From Komagataella phaffii GS115 (lineage: Eukaryota > Ascomycota > Pichiomycetes > Pichiales > Pichiaceae): a DNA stretch of 64,000 nucleotides. Below the pieces are notes generated by a model, which saw nothing but the letters and a program-made list of their open reading frames with translations, was not told the DNA's origin and did no database searches. Below, in pieces: positions 17,702 to 29,874 of this stretch; position 1 is the first letter of the stretch; every line of letters begins with the position of its first letter. The position numbers and the translations under genes are program-made. Location of the stretch: NCBI RefSeq assembly GCF_000027005.1, contig NC_012965.1, forward strand, positions 855,001 through 919,000, read 5' to 3'.

Positions 17702-19414
17702 ATGTCCACAGTAGAGCTACAGGCAAATGAAGCTGAAATAGTAGCACGCTCATTGGTAGCCATCGTGGACATTGGTTCCAATGGAATCAGGTTTTCTGTG
17801 TCTTCCACCGCCTCCCATCATGCCAGAATTATGCCTTGTGTCTTCAAGGACAGATTGGGTATTTCACTGTTCGACGCCCAACTCGACAAGGGCTCTGCCA
17901 GTTCTATCAGCACACGTAAGCCGATACCCCAGGAAGCAATCACTGAGATCTGTTTGGCCATGAAACGATTCCAGTTGATTTGTGAGGATTTTGGAGTTTC
18001 AAATGATAACGTGAAGATAGTTGCAACAGAAGCAACTAGGGAAGCCCCAAACTCTAAAGAATTCAGGGACGCAATTGCGAAGACCACAGGATGGGAAGTT
18101 GAATTGCTTTCAAAGGAAGACGAGGGCCGATGCGGTGCTTTCGGCGTTGCCTCCTCATTCCATAATATCTCTGGTATCTTCATGGATGTGGGGGGAGGAT
18201 CTACTCAGCTGAGCTGGGTATCCACAGTCAATGGGGATGTCAGACTTGCTGAATACCCTATATCTCTACCTTATGGGGCTGCTGCCCTTACTCAGCGATT
18301 ATTATATGAAGATGAAAGAGAGGTTTATGAAGAGGTTCGTCAGGCTTATGAATTAGCGTTGGAGAAGATAAAAATTCCTACAGAGCTCATCGAAGAAGCT
18401 GAAAAAAATGGCGGATTTAATTTGTATACTTGCGGCGGAGGATTCCGCGGTGTGGGACATCTTCTTCTTCATGAAGACCCAAACTATCCAATTCAAACGA
18501 TCATCAATGGTTACACAACTGGCTTCAAGAAAGTCGAATTGTTGGCGAACTACCTTTTGTTGAAGAAAGAAGTTCCAAACTTCAGTGAAGGAAGCCCAAA
18601 GATTTTCAGAGTTTCAGAAAGACGAAAACAACAGCTCCCTGCTGTTGGACTACTGATGAGTGCAGCATTCCAAGTGTTACCAAAAATTAGAACTGTCAGT
18701 TTCAGTGAAGGCGGTGTACGTGAGGGTGTATTGTACAGTAGAATCTCACCATCTATAAGATCTGAAGATCCCCTTTTGACTGCCACTCGTCCTTATGCTC
18801 CCCTTTTGTCTGAGCAATACAGGAAACTTCTTCTCGGTGCACTTCCAGAGGAAGTCCCCTCCGAGATCACCCAGACGATAGTACCTGCTCTTTGCAACAT
18901 TGCATTTGTCCACTGTTCATATCCTAAAGAGTTGCAACCAACAGCAGCGCTCCACATGGCTACCTCTGGTATTATCGCTGGAACTCATGGCCTTTCTCAC
19001 AAAGTGCGTGCTCTAATAGGCCTAGCATGTTGTGAACGTTGGGGGTTTGATCTTCCTGAATCAGAAGAAGTTTTTTACGGCAAACTAGAAAAATTGGTTA
19101 TTCAATCAGATCCAAATGACGGTGAAAGGTTACTATACTGGACAAAATATTGTGGAAAAATAATGTTTGTTATTTGCGGAGTACATCCCGGAGGAAACAT
19201 ACGTCCAGGTGTTATAGACTTCAACGTAATACCGCGGGCAGAAGCAAACAAGACCAACACGGCTGTTCAAGTGGGAATGTCAGCCAATGATGTCAAATCG
19301 AGTTACACTGTTAAGAACAGAATTGCCAGTTTACAACGAAAAATCAAGAAACTGAACAAATCTTACAAAGGAAAAGACAGAGTTGTGGTAGAGGTTGAGT
19401 ATAGAATGTCATAG
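17702..19414 (+). CDS. RTG2: Retrograde regulation protein Rtg2
   Basis: Cytosolic sensor of mitochondrial dysfunction that binds Mks1 and frees Rtg1/Rtg3 to enter the nucleus; in S. cerevisiae also a part of the SLIK complex. It has the Ppx/GppA ASKHA fold: phosphate-1 motif VDIGSNGIRFSVSS near residue 25, then HHARIMPCVFKDRLGISL, and DVGGGSTQLSW near residue 164 as the phosphate-2 motif. The glycine-rich GSNG and GGGST are the nucleotide-binding residues needed for Rtg2 function. I chose the ATG at 17702 (MSTVELQ…), giving 570 residues and the conserved start distance; the ATG at 17630 would add 24 unrelated residues. It shares its promoter region with divergent MIM1. Confidence 0.95.
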   Translation: MSTVELQANEAEIVARSLVAIVDIGSNGIRFSVSSTASHHARIMPCVFKDRLGISLFDAQLDKGSASSISTRKPIPQEAITEICLAMKRFQLICEDFGVSNDNVKIVATEATREAPNSKEFRDAIAKTTGWEVELLSKEDEGRCGAFGVASSFHNISGIFMDVGGGSTQLSWVSTVNGDVRLAEYPISLPYGAAALTQRLLYEDEREVYEEVRQAYELALEKIKIPTELIEEAEKNGGFNLYTCGGGFRGVGHLLLHEDPNYPIQTIINGYTTGFKKVELLANYLLLKKEVPNFSEGSPKIFRVSERRKQQLPAVGLLMSAAFQVLPKIRTVSFSEGGVREGVLYSRISPSIRSEDPLLTATRPYAPLLSEQYRKLLLGALPEEVPSEITQTIVPALCNIAFVHCSYPKELQPTAALHMATSGIIAGTHGLSHKVRALIGLACCERWGFDLPESEEVFYGKLEKLVIQSDPNDGERLLYWTKYCGKIMFVICGVHPGGNIRPGVIDFNVIPRAEANKTNTAVQVGMSANDVKSSYTVKNRIASLQRKIKKLNKSYKGKDRVVVEVEYRMS

Positions 19415-19604
19415 AGATGATCAATGGACTTACTGTAATGTGTAATATTGTAATGCTATCTGACTTTACGAAATAACCCTTCCCCTTCCCACTTGTAGGA
19501 AAAAAAGATAACTATAACGTTATTACGTAATCACTCTCCATGTTTCTCGATTTTTGTCAACATCAAACAACGTCTTCTGCTCTCACCAAGAACTCAAAGT
19601 AATA

Positions 19605-21773
19605 ATGAAGCAAGAGCCTGGGGATTCAAGTGATAAGTCCGCTCCGTCTGGGTCAATCACTCCACAGCCGAAGCCTCCGCAACAGGCTAATGTATCAAAC
19701 CAGCAGCCACAAAAGCCCCAGCAATTTTCTGCTGCAGACTTGAATAGAATTGTGCTGGAGTATTTGAACAAAAAGGGTTACCACAAGACTGAATCCATGT
19801 TACGAATGGAGTCGTCGCACATTCCTGCACCTCCAACGAATATCCCCACTCCTCAAACCACAAACATCAGCAGGCCTACTGCTCCTGGAAGAGCACCTGA
19901 ATATAGTGATGATCCTGCTACGATCAAGCGGGGATACTCTATACTAAAATCCTGGTGTGAATCATCCTTGGATTTCTACAGACCAGAGTTAGAAAAGTTT
20001 TTGTATCCAGTATTTGTGCATTGCTATCTTGATTTGATTGCAAGGGGATATCCCAGCCATGCCAGAGAATTTTATGACAAATTTTCGAAGGATCATTCAG
20101 TTTTACACGAGTACGAAATATCTAAATTGGGAGGTATTTCTTTGAAAGAGCACCTGCAAGAGAATGATGTGGCCAAAATTTTCAGAAGTCATAAGTTCAA
20201 AGTACTGATTGGACGAACTACTTTCAACTTGTTATTGTATTTCCTCAACGAGAATGATGCTGTTGGAGGAGGGGTAGTTCTTCGACTCATAAATCAGTAC
20301 ATTGAGCCTGTGATCACAACTGAGGCTATAGCTGTCGAAAGAGAAGGGGAACTTAATCTCTCTGAAGGTATTGTGGAGCTACACACTTTGAATAACACCT
20401 CTATTGGAGGAGAACAGAGAGAAATCAGTAGTGTAGATGCCTTCAACAAAAAACCTGTCAAGTTGGGAAAACTCCAAGTTGATCCAGAGTATTCTAAAGA
20501 ACTAGAAGCAGAGCTCAAGCTTAAGGATGAGCATGAACAGGCGGCTCAAAAAAAGGTTAGTACCACGCTGCTTGAAGAATACAGAGAAAACTTCAAAGTT
20601 GATCCAAGTGATGAAAATAATCCTTCCAAAGACACTTTACCACTGCCATTAAAATCAGCACAAGATTTACGTAATGATATTGCCATGATTCAGGATTCTA
20701 GGGCTAAGATTAAACTGAGCGCAGCGCAAGCTTCTCTCCCAAGTGTGTGTATGTACACATTTCACAACACAAACAATGACTTGACATGTCTCAAGTTCAA
20801 TGACGATTCTACTATGGTCGCCAGTGGATTTCAAGATTCATTCATTAAACTATGGAGTATTGATGGATCGCCGTTGAGATCGTTGTTGAAAAATGATCCA
20901 TACAACCAACAAAATAATGACGGAGTAGCTGTAAAGGGATCTAGGAGACTTGTAGGCCATTCGGGTGCTGTCTATGGTGTTGACTTCAGTCCAGATAACA
21001 GGTATTTGATTTCTTGTTCAGAAGACAAGACTGTTAGGTTATGGTCGTTGGATACTTACACCTGCCTCGTTTCTTATAAGGGGCATAGTTCGTCAGTGTG
21101 GGACGTCAAATTCTCTCCAATGGGACACTATTTTGCTACTGCCTCTCACGATCAAACTGCACGTTTATGGAGTTGCGATCACATATATCCTTTAAGAATT
21201 TTTGCAGGACATTTAAATGACGTTGATTGTGTTGAATTTCATCCAAACTCGACCTATCTATTCACGGGATCAAGTGATAAGACTGCAAGAATGTGGGATA
21301 TAGCGCGCGGAGAATGTGTAAGAGTGTTCATGGGACACAGTGGGGCCATCAATTGTCTGGCAGTGTCACCCGATGGAAGATGGCTAGCATCGGCAGGTGA
21401 AGATAGTGTAGTCTGCTTGTGGGACATTTCAACTGGACGAAGGATCAAGGCCATGCGAGGTCATGGACGCAGTTCCATTTATTCCCTGGCTTTCTCCCGA
21501 GAAGGAACTGTGCTTGTCAGTACCGGTGCCGACAACAGTGTAAGAGTATGGGATGTGAAAAAGAACACCAACTCTCCTTCAGCCCAGCCAGAGCCTATAA
21601 ATGATGTAACGGCTCAAGGAATTCAGAAAAAGACAGAAGATCTACGCCGTCGTAAGGAGATAGTCGCCACCAATGACCATATGTCTGTCTATTTCACTAA
21701 AAAAACTCCAGTATATACAGTTCACTTCACCAGAAGAAACCTGTGTCTGGCTGGTGGTGTGTTTGGAGGTTAA
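19605..21773 (+). CDS. TAF5: TFIID/SAGA subunit Taf5, WD40 protein
   Basis: Scaffold subunit shared by TFIID and SAGA. After a proline/glutamine-rich N-terminus there is a LisH motif (DLNRIVLEYLNKKGYHKTE, about 45-63). The Taf5 NTD2 domain follows (about 110-250), with SILKSWCESSLDFYRPEL and YPSHAREFYDKFSKDH. Then come a charged linker and seven WD40 repeats (about 385-690), including clear GHSGAVYGVDFSPD, GHSSSVWDVKFSP, GHLNDVDCVEFHP and GHSGAINCLAVSPD blades. It ends with the conserved VYTVHFTRRNLCLAGGVF. I chose the first ATG in frame (19605); an upstream reading starts at a TTG. Product 722 residues, less than the 798 of S. cerevisiae because linkers are shorter. Confidence 0.95.
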   Translation: MKQEPGDSSDKSAPSGSITPQPKPPQQANVSNQQPQKPQQFSAADLNRIVLEYLNKKGYHKTESMLRMESSHIPAPPTNIPTPQTTNISRPTAPGRAPEYSDDPATIKRGYSILKSWCESSLDFYRPELEKFLYPVFVHCYLDLIARGYPSHAREFYDKFSKDHSVLHEYEISKLGGISLKEHLQENDVAKIFRSHKFKVLIGRTTFNLLLYFLNENDAVGGGVVLRLINQYIEPVITTEAIAVEREGELNLSEGIVELHTLNNTSIGGEQREISSVDAFNKKPVKLGKLQVDPEYSKELEAELKLKDEHEQAAQKKVSTTLLEEYRENFKVDPSDENNPSKDTLPLPLKSAQDLRNDIAMIQDSRAKIKLSAAQASLPSVCMYTFHNTNNDLTCLKFNDDSTMVASGFQDSFIKLWSIDGSPLRSLLKNDPYNQQNNDGVAVKGSRRLVGHSGAVYGVDFSPDNRYLISCSEDKTVRLWSLDTYTCLVSYKGHSSSVWDVKFSPMGHYFATASHDQTARLWSCDHIYPLRIFAGHLNDVDCVEFHPNSTYLFTGSSDKTARMWDIARGECVRVFMGHSGAINCLAVSPDGRWLASAGEDSVVCLWDISTGRRIKAMRGHGRSSIYSLAFSREGTVLVSTGADNSVRVWDVKKNTNSPSAQPEPINDVTAQGIQKKTEDLRRRKEIVATNDHMSVYFTKKTPVYTVHFTRRNLCLAGGVFGG

Positions 21774-21796
21774 GCCATTGAGTGAGTTCGTTGCGT

Positions 21797-22660
21797 TTAT
21801 GCTACACTTATCCTTGGTTTAACTGGGTCCCAAGGTCCTTGCAGCTCCTCTTTGTATTTCTGTAACCTAATAAAGTATGATGGACCAACAAAAAGAATGA
21901 TTCCTTGTAGAGCTGCCCAGCAGCTAAGAGCGCTCATTCCTAATATTGAGTAGACTAGGTAGTTCACTCCACCAACGATAGCTATGAGCTGAAATCTGTG
22001 AAAAGCAAGCATCTGACACCTACGAGTGAAGTTGTTGAACATTGGGAAGAGCCCTTGGACCTGTATGCAGAACAAGATAAAACTGAAGGCCGCCAGATTG
22101 GAATAGAGTCTTGATGCAAGGAGTATAGCATTGGAGAGGGCCAAATTCTTCGATAAGTTTGAGGTATGAGTTGCTCCAGAGAATTCTATCACATAATCAT
22201 TGAACAGCACATTGACCACACAGATCCAACAACTCAATGCCCAAATGGAATCAGAGGACGTAGAATCGGTTAAACTTTTCAAAACTGGAGACAAGGTAAG
22301 CAAAATGAAGAGGATAAGCAGTGAAGACTTCAAAGTGCCCACAACAGATGCTACTTCTAAGTGGTTGATATAACTGATGACCATATACACCACCCAGAAG
22401 ATGAAAGTAATTGAAGTGGATACTAGTGTTGGGATCACGGGGTTCCAATTCTCATGGTACACTCCATAGAACACTATTGACACTAGAACAATTGTGGAGG
22501 AATGTAGTACAATAAGAGCAAAGTCATTGACCAGTTTAAAGTAAGAGTAATTAGCCACCGTGGTATTTTTCTTTAGTTGAGATAAGAAGGATGAATCTGT
22601 GTAGTTATCCGCATAATCCTGTTTCAACCATAATAACTTCTTCCATGGATGACGAGCCAT
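21797..22660 (-). CDS. GPI2: GPI-GlcNAc transferase subunit Gpi2 (PIG-C)
   Basis: Multi-pass ER membrane subunit of the complex that adds GlcNAc to phosphatidylinositol, the first step of GPI anchor synthesis. The PIG-C N-terminal signature is clear: PWKKLLWLKQDYADNYTD. Six to eight hydrophobic segments follow from residue 45 on, and the C-terminal block SCWAALQGIILFVGPSYFIRLQKYKEELQGPWD is family-typical. At 287 residues it is in the normal range. Its 3' end faces TAF5 across 23 bases. Confidence 0.92.
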   Translation of the reverse strand: MARHPWKKLLWLKQDYADNYTDSSFLSQLKKNTTVANYSYFKLVNDFALIVLHSSTIVLVSIVFYGVYHENWNPVIPTLVSTSITFIFWVVYMVISYINHLEVASVVGTLKSSLLILFILLTLSPVLKSLTDSTSSDSIWALSCWICVVNVLFNDYVIEFSGATHTSNLSKNLALSNAILLASRLYSNLAAFSFILFCIQVQGLFPMFNNFTRRCQMLAFHRFQLIAIVGGVNYLVYSILGMSALSCWAALQGIILFVGPSYFIRLQKYKEELQGPWDPVKPRISVA

Positions 22661-22888
22661 TTGAGTGGACTCGGCGCAAAAGTGACAACGTTTCTAGAGG
22701 GCTACTCGAAAGCACTTTCTCTGGAGATTAGTAATCGATGGTCAGGATGGGAACCGAATGTCTTTGGCTGGCCTTTCCCCAAATTTGAGAACAAAATTCA
22801 ATTGCTGAGGTAATACTTTTTTCCCCATACAAGAAAGGCCATCGTGTAATTATCTCTTACCTTCTACTATTCGAGAAGTTGTAACCAA

Positions 22889-23200
22889 ATGGCTGATAAC
22901 ATCGAAACCATCCGTCCTGGAATCAACTACCAGGACAAACTATTGACCGAAATAGACATTCTTGATGATGTTAAACAACTGTCAACGCAGATGGAACAGG
23001 AAGGGAAAGGATTCGTCTTCCCTAAAGATCATTACTCCAAGATAAAATCACTAAAGGGGTTGCAAGTGAAGCTGTTGAAAGAAATGCAAGAGTTGGCTGA
23101 AATTCAGCAGTCTAGGCATCAAGACGAAACTGCATACAGGCAGAAGCTTCAAGACTTGGAAGATACTACATCAGAACTTAGAAACGTTGCTTTGACGTAA
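22889..23200 (+). CDS. Small coiled-coil protein, unrecognised
   Basis: 103 residues, mostly charged and probably helical. Two heptad-like stretches are visible (about 15-37 and 52-100), separated by GKGFVFPKDHYSKI. No signal peptide, membrane segment or cysteine. The size and coiled coil resemble subunits of small adaptor or kinetochore complexes (DASH, BLOC-1, Mediator), but I cannot match it to any one. It has an ATG with AAA before it and its own 230-base upstream region, so it is probably a real gene. Confidence 0.55.
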   Translation: MADNIETIRPGINYQDKLLTEIDILDDVKQLSTQMEQEGKGFVFPKDHYSKIKSLKGLQVKLLKEMQELAEIQQSRHQDETAYRQKLQDLEDTTSELRNVALT

Positions 23201-25258
<2,058 letters not shown>

Positions 25259-25410
25259 GGCGTTCTAGTTATAGAGATGTATATTGTAATATGGTATATG
25301 AGTACTAAAGAAGTGATTATCTAATAAAAATTTGAGTAATGCACTGACATTTTCACTATCAGTTTTGGAAGAGGGTATGGGACGCGTTCATTCACACGTC
25401 TTTGGTAATT

Positions 25411-26640
25411 ATGGCCGAAGAAGTTGACCCCGTTAGTCTGGGTGACCAGACGATTCTCCGCTATAAAATATGGAAGAAGAACTCTCCATACTTGTATGAT
25501 TATTTCCAAAGCAAGTCTCTGCTGTGGCCCTCTTTATCTGTTGAGTTTTTGCCAGACATTGAACGAAATGACGAAGATGAGTTCGATTACCAAAGGCTTA
25601 TTTTTGGAACATTTACGTCGGGAGCCAGCAATGAGTTTTTGAACTTTGGGATGTTTAGTAGACACAACGAAGTCTCTTTGAGAGAGTCACTGAGGAACTC
25701 TCTGGACAATTTTGACAGCGTCAAAGGAGAAATATCACCACTAGTATTACCATCTTCCAAAGACTCCAAAAACTCTAATCGCAGCTGCGAAAAGTTGAGC
25801 ATCATCCAACGAATAGCACATAATGGAGAAGTTAATAAATGCAAATATCTTCCTCAAAATCCCGACATCATAGCGACAATTAATAATTATGGGAGTGTTT
25901 CGATTTTTGATCGAACAAAACATCCTTCTCAACCACTAAGCGGCACAATTAAACCAGATATTTACTGTACATATCATAAGGATGAAGGTTCCTGTTTGAG
26001 TTGGAATCCTAGCGTTGAAGGGGAACTGTTGTCAGGCTCAATGGACGGAACGGTTGTATTATGGGATATCAAAAAGTACACGAGGGACAAAGATTCTCTT
26101 GATCCATACAAGATATTCATTGCTCATGACAATGGCTGCAATGACCTTAAATTCATCCCTAGACACACATCAATTTTTGGTTCTGTTGGAGAAGATGGCT
26201 TTTTTAAACTTTGGGATACCAGACAGGGACTGGATCCCGTTAAGTCAACACGACTTCATCAAACGGGCATCAACTCACTATCATTCAGTGACCAGGTGCC
26301 ATTCACTCTTGCAACAGGTGACGCGGAAGGTCAGATTAAACTCTTGGATCTTAGAAATTTAGAAAACACTATACAAGATATTAAGGCCCATGAGGAATCC
26401 ATATCAACACTTGAATGGAACCCTCATAACTCTCTCCTAGGTTCATGCTCTATGGATAAAACGGTCAAGATTTGGGATTTTGGTGACAATGAGCAACCGC
26501 TAAAGTTCACTCACGGTGGGCATATGTTCGGAGTCAACGACATCTCGTGGAATCCATGGGATGAAACAATGATATCAAGTGTCGGCGAAGATAATTCTCT
26601 ACATATTTGGAAACCATCTAAAAGTATTATAGGTGTCTAA
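25411..26640 (+). CDS. MSI1: Chromatin assembly factor 1 subunit Msi1 (RbAp48-type WD40)
   Basis: Histone H3-H4 chaperone subunit of CAF-1, which deposits nucleosomes behind replication forks. The N-terminal helix RYKIWKKNSPYLYDYF and WPSLSVEFLPD begin the CAF1C-H4-binding domain, and six or seven WD40 blades follow. I prefer Msi1 to the related Hat2. KYLPQNPDIIATINNYGSVSIFDRTKH, GGHMFGVNDISWNP and the terminal LHIWKPSKSIIG align with Msi1 almost blade for blade. The first ATG in frame is 25411 (MAEEVDP…); anything longer begins at TTG. 409 residues. Confidence 0.85.
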   Translation: MAEEVDPVSLGDQTILRYKIWKKNSPYLYDYFQSKSLLWPSLSVEFLPDIERNDEDEFDYQRLIFGTFTSGASNEFLNFGMFSRHNEVSLRESLRNSLDNFDSVKGEISPLVLPSSKDSKNSNRSCEKLSIIQRIAHNGEVNKCKYLPQNPDIIATINNYGSVSIFDRTKHPSQPLSGTIKPDIYCTYHKDEGSCLSWNPSVEGELLSGSMDGTVVLWDIKKYTRDKDSLDPYKIFIAHDNGCNDLKFIPRHTSIFGSVGEDGFFKLWDTRQGLDPVKSTRLHQTGINSLSFSDQVPFTLATGDAEGQIKLLDLRNLENTIQDIKAHEESISTLEWNPHNSLLGSCSMDKTVKIWDFGDNEQPLKFTHGGHMFGVNDISWNPWDETMISSVGEDNSLHIWKPSKSIIGV

Positions 26641-26648
26641 AAATAATG

Positions 26649-27854
26649 CTAATTAGCTTTCTCAGTACCACTTAATCTGACAGTAGCTCCGTACTTTTGA
26701 AGTTTTGTTAACAGGGCATCACCACTCTTGATCAACAAGTTGTATTGATTATTCTTGTTGTCTGGCCTATTTGTCTCAACAATTCCATTGACTCTGTCAA
26801 TTACACAGTTTAACTGTTTGTTGGGAATAAACTGACATAAATCATGGTCTAGGAATTCAATTGATACTCCAAACTCTTCGGACATGGATTTTAAAGACAG
26901 AGATTTGTAAGACTCCAACAGCTGCGAGTAGGCTTTTACTCGCAATTCACGCAAGTAATAATTTGCATGTGGAGCAAGATTAACGTTCTTGGTCAAAATT
27001 TGGTCATTAGTCTCCAGAAGGTGCTTGAAAAATGAGTCGTACTTGCAATCATACAATGCCTTCAATAAACTGAAAATAGGCTTGAACAAAGAGCTATGTG
27101 ATTCAATTGATAAAATTTCTGGGGAGTCGATTAACTGTTTCTTGAGGTTTTTTCGATCTAACGATATGACACCTGCTATCAAGGCATATAATGCCAAGTC
27201 TTCGTATGTCAATAGCTCTGTTGACGTAAAAGTTGGCAAGGCCCCAATCAAAAGATCACTGGCTTCTTTGAATTTTCTCATTGAAAGATCATGAATTCCT
27301 GTGTATACCTTATAACGATTTTTCCTCTCCCAATCACCCCCCTTCTCGATTAAAGCATTTGCTTCATCCAAGTACTTCTTGGTGAATTGTTTGTCATCAT
27401 AAAAGAATCCAATACGAGATAAGGTGAGTTTGATATCGATCTTTGCACCGATACTTGGAGCTAAATCGGTTGCCTTTCCAAGTGTTTCTATTGCTTTATT
27501 CTTGTCTCCAATTTGAGCGTAGTAGTTTCCAAGTTCGGCCCAACATTCAGCGTTCTCTACTTCACCTTCATCGTCTTCATCTACGACTTTTATTTTGTTG
27601 GTCAATTCCTCTACCTTCTTTTCATTTTGCAAGACTAGTTTGTCATACAACCCTTGATCCCACTCCAAGCCGGGCAATGCTATTTGGTGGTAGAGATAAT
27701 GATAGTAGGGAGCCATCTCATTCGTCTCAACGCCCTGAATGACTTTGTCAACCAATGCAGCGTCTCCATCGCCATCGGCTATTTGTGCAAGAAAACTAAG
27801 CTTTGATACGTCAAAGTCTGGAATTTTGGGAATTCCTGATGCATAGGTTGCCAT
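26649..27854 (-). CDS. RPN7: 26S proteasome lid subunit Rpn7
   Basis: PCI-domain subunit of the 19S regulatory particle lid (human PSMD6). The N-terminal TPR-like helices (about 90-240) are followed by a PCI domain. The C-terminal stretch YYLRELRVKAYSQLLESYKSLSLKSMSEEFGVSIEFLD, then LNCVIDRVNGIVETNRPD, is the family hallmark. 401 residues against 429 in S. cerevisiae. Its stop is only eight bases from the stop of MSI1. It is divergent from the hexokinase gene across about 375 bases. Confidence 0.95.
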   Translation of the reverse strand: MATYASGIPKIPDFDVSKLSFLAQIADGDGDAALVDKVIQGVETNEMAPYYHYLYHQIALPGLEWDQGLYDKLVLQNEKKVEELTNKIKVVDEDDEGEVENAECWAELGNYYAQIGDKNKAIETLGKATDLAPSIGAKIDIKLTLSRIGFFYDDKQFTKKYLDEANALIEKGGDWERKNRYKVYTGIHDLSMRKFKEASDLLIGALPTFTSTELLTYEDLALYALIAGVISLDRKNLKKQLIDSPEILSIESHSSLFKPIFSLLKALYDCKYDSFFKHLLETNDQILTKNVNLAPHANYYLRELRVKAYSQLLESYKSLSLKSMSEEFGVSIEFLDHDLCQFIPNKQLNCVIDRVNGIVETNRPDNKNNQYNLLIKSGDALLTKLQKYGATVRLSGTEKAN

Positions 27855-28229
27855 CTTGAGGTTTCGTTTAGCGTAATAGGATTGGAAGGCAAATGATTAA
27901 CATCTGGGATTGATCCACTGTTGGAGTGTGGGTAGTACACGATTTGAATTTTGACGGTTGTCAGATGGAAGTTATTCTAATCTATAAATTGGAATTCTTA
28001 GGGTTAGTCAAACAGCTGACAAGATCTGTCAAGGAGTGCACAATTTACCATTCAGTGTTTTCTTATTCCTATCTGAGGGCTATTTCGGTATTCTCATCTT
28101 AAAAAAAAAGTCAGAGAATTTTGGCCGATTTTAGCTGAAATCTGAATTTGATTCTCCTAATCCACAAAAGCACTTAAAGCATATCGACACCGACCTTTGC
28201 CTGCAAAGACTGTTGACAAGCTAGTAAAA
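27855..28229. other. Divergent promoter region RPN7/hexokinase
   Basis: 375 bases, AT-rich toward the hexokinase side, with no gene or RNA that I can see. No exact PACE element for RPN7. Confidence 0.5.
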
Positions 28230-29762
28230 ATGGTTCACTTAGGGGCGAAGAAGCCTCAGCATAGAAAAGTGGGTATTGACCTCTGAATCAGGATTTGACA
28301 TGTCATTAACGATAAGGGATATCTATTTAATCAGCTTAGTCCAGAGTTACGAAAAGCTTATAAAGAAGTAGAGGCACAGTTCGTTGTATCAACTCCCAGG
28401 TTAAAGCAGATAGTGGATCAATTTGTTGCTGAATTGAAGGAAGGCTTGAAATCAAGCAGCTCTAACATCCCAATGCTACCTACCTGGGTGATGGATTTCC
28501 CCACAGGAGAGGAAACTGGAGACTATCTCGCAATTGACCTGGGCGGGACCAATATAAGGGTTATATTGGTCAGACTGTTGGGAAATAGGAAGTTTGATAC
28601 CATTCAATCAAAATATGTTTTGCCTAAATGGATCAGAACCTCCACATCAAATGAACTTTGGCTTTTTATTGCTCAATGTGTGAAGACTTTCATTGATGAA
28701 GAGTTTGATTATAGAGAAAGTCCGGAAGACCCAATCCCCTTAGGGTTCACATTTTCTTACCCTGCATTCCAAAGTAGGATTAATTCGGGTGTCTTACAAC
28801 GTTGGACGAAAGGATTTGATATTCCGGACGTTGAAGGCCATGACGTTGTCCCTATGCTGCAAGACGCATTGGAATCATTGGGATTGTCCGTTGTGGTAGT
28901 GGCTTTAATTAATGACACTACAGGCACTTTGGTAGCTTCTACGTATACGGATCCAGAGACTAAAATGGGACTGATATTTGGAACTGGTGTTAATGGTGCA
29001 TACTATGATACGATAAGTTCGGTCTCAAAGATATCAAATGCTCTTCCACCAGATATTCAAGAGGATGCAAGTATGGCCATCAACTGCGAATACGGTGCTT
29101 TTGACAATAACATCTCAGTTCTACCTAGGACCAAATACGATGATACAATTGATTTAGAATCGCCCAGACCAGGGCAACAGTCGTATGAAAAAATGATATC
29201 AGGCTATTATCTTGGAGAATTGTTACGATTGGTGCTTGTAGATTTGCACCATCAAGGACACATTTTCAAGGGACAAACAATCGGGAAACTAAATGAACCG
29301 TTCATTATGGATACATCCTTTCCTGCGAGAATTGAAGAGGATCCGTTTGAGAATCTATGTGAGACTGGAGAACTTTTTAACAGCCTAGGAATTGAAACTA
29401 CGGTTCCCGAAAGAGAACTGATTAGACGAATTTGCGAACTCATAGGAACAAGAGCAGCCAGACTGTCAGTATGTAGCATTGCCGCAATTTGCAAAAAACG
29501 AGGCTACAAGAAAGCCCATTGTGCTGCTGATGGCTCTGTCTTCACCCGCTATCCTTATTTCCCTGACAGAGCTGCAAGAGCGCTCCGAGATATATTCCAA
29601 TGGGGCCATTCAACTCCGGACTTAGTTACTGTAGTTCCAGCAGAAGATGGCTCGGGAGTTGGGGCAGCTATTATTGCTGCACTGACCAAACAACGGATGG
29701 CAAATGGTGAATCCGTGGGCCTTGACGAATATCACCCTCAAGATGGAAAGGATAGTAACTAA
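28230..29762 (+). CDS. Hexokinase (spliced)
   Basis: Phosphorylates glucose and other hexoses; Hxk1/Hxk2 type. Exon 1 (28230-28268) codes MVHLGAKKPQHRK, nearly the same as the Hxk2 N-terminus. A 48-base intron (28269-28316) is removed and exon 2 continues GYLFNQLSPELRK. Total 494 residues. Motifs seen: ATP phosphate-1 LAIDLGGTNIRVILV, sugar site LGFTFSYPAFQSRIN and TKGFDIPDVEGHD, catalytic Asp in LINDTTGTL, GTGVNGAYYD, and adenosine site VPAEDGSGVGAAI. In Hxk2 the N-terminal basic segment mediates nuclear localisation and glucose repression, and is followed by the regulatory Ser of RKGS. Here the sequence is RKGY, so that Ser is absent. The donor GTGGGT is unusual (see findings). Confidence 0.88.
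28269..28316 (+). other. Hexokinase intron with non-consensus donor
   Basis: 48 bases, GTGGGT…AAG, with an ATTAAC branch-like sequence near 28305-28310. It contains in-frame stops, and its removal joins two segments that align to hexokinase without a gap. The alternative acceptor at 28334 would also stay in frame but deletes six aligned residues. Confidence 0.7.
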
Positions 29763-29874
29763 TCCCAGATCTGCTTATGTAACGAAATATTTACTTCTCG
29801 CTTTTACTCCCACCAACGAACTCGAACGCTCATACAGTCCAAGCCTACCATCTACACACAACATCACCAAATAA

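Noticed and set aside
28413..29762. Hexokinase as a 5'-truncated or pseudogene form starting downstream
   Set aside because: The upstream exon MVHLGAKKPQHRK is an almost perfect hexokinase N-terminus and a short intron joins it in frame.
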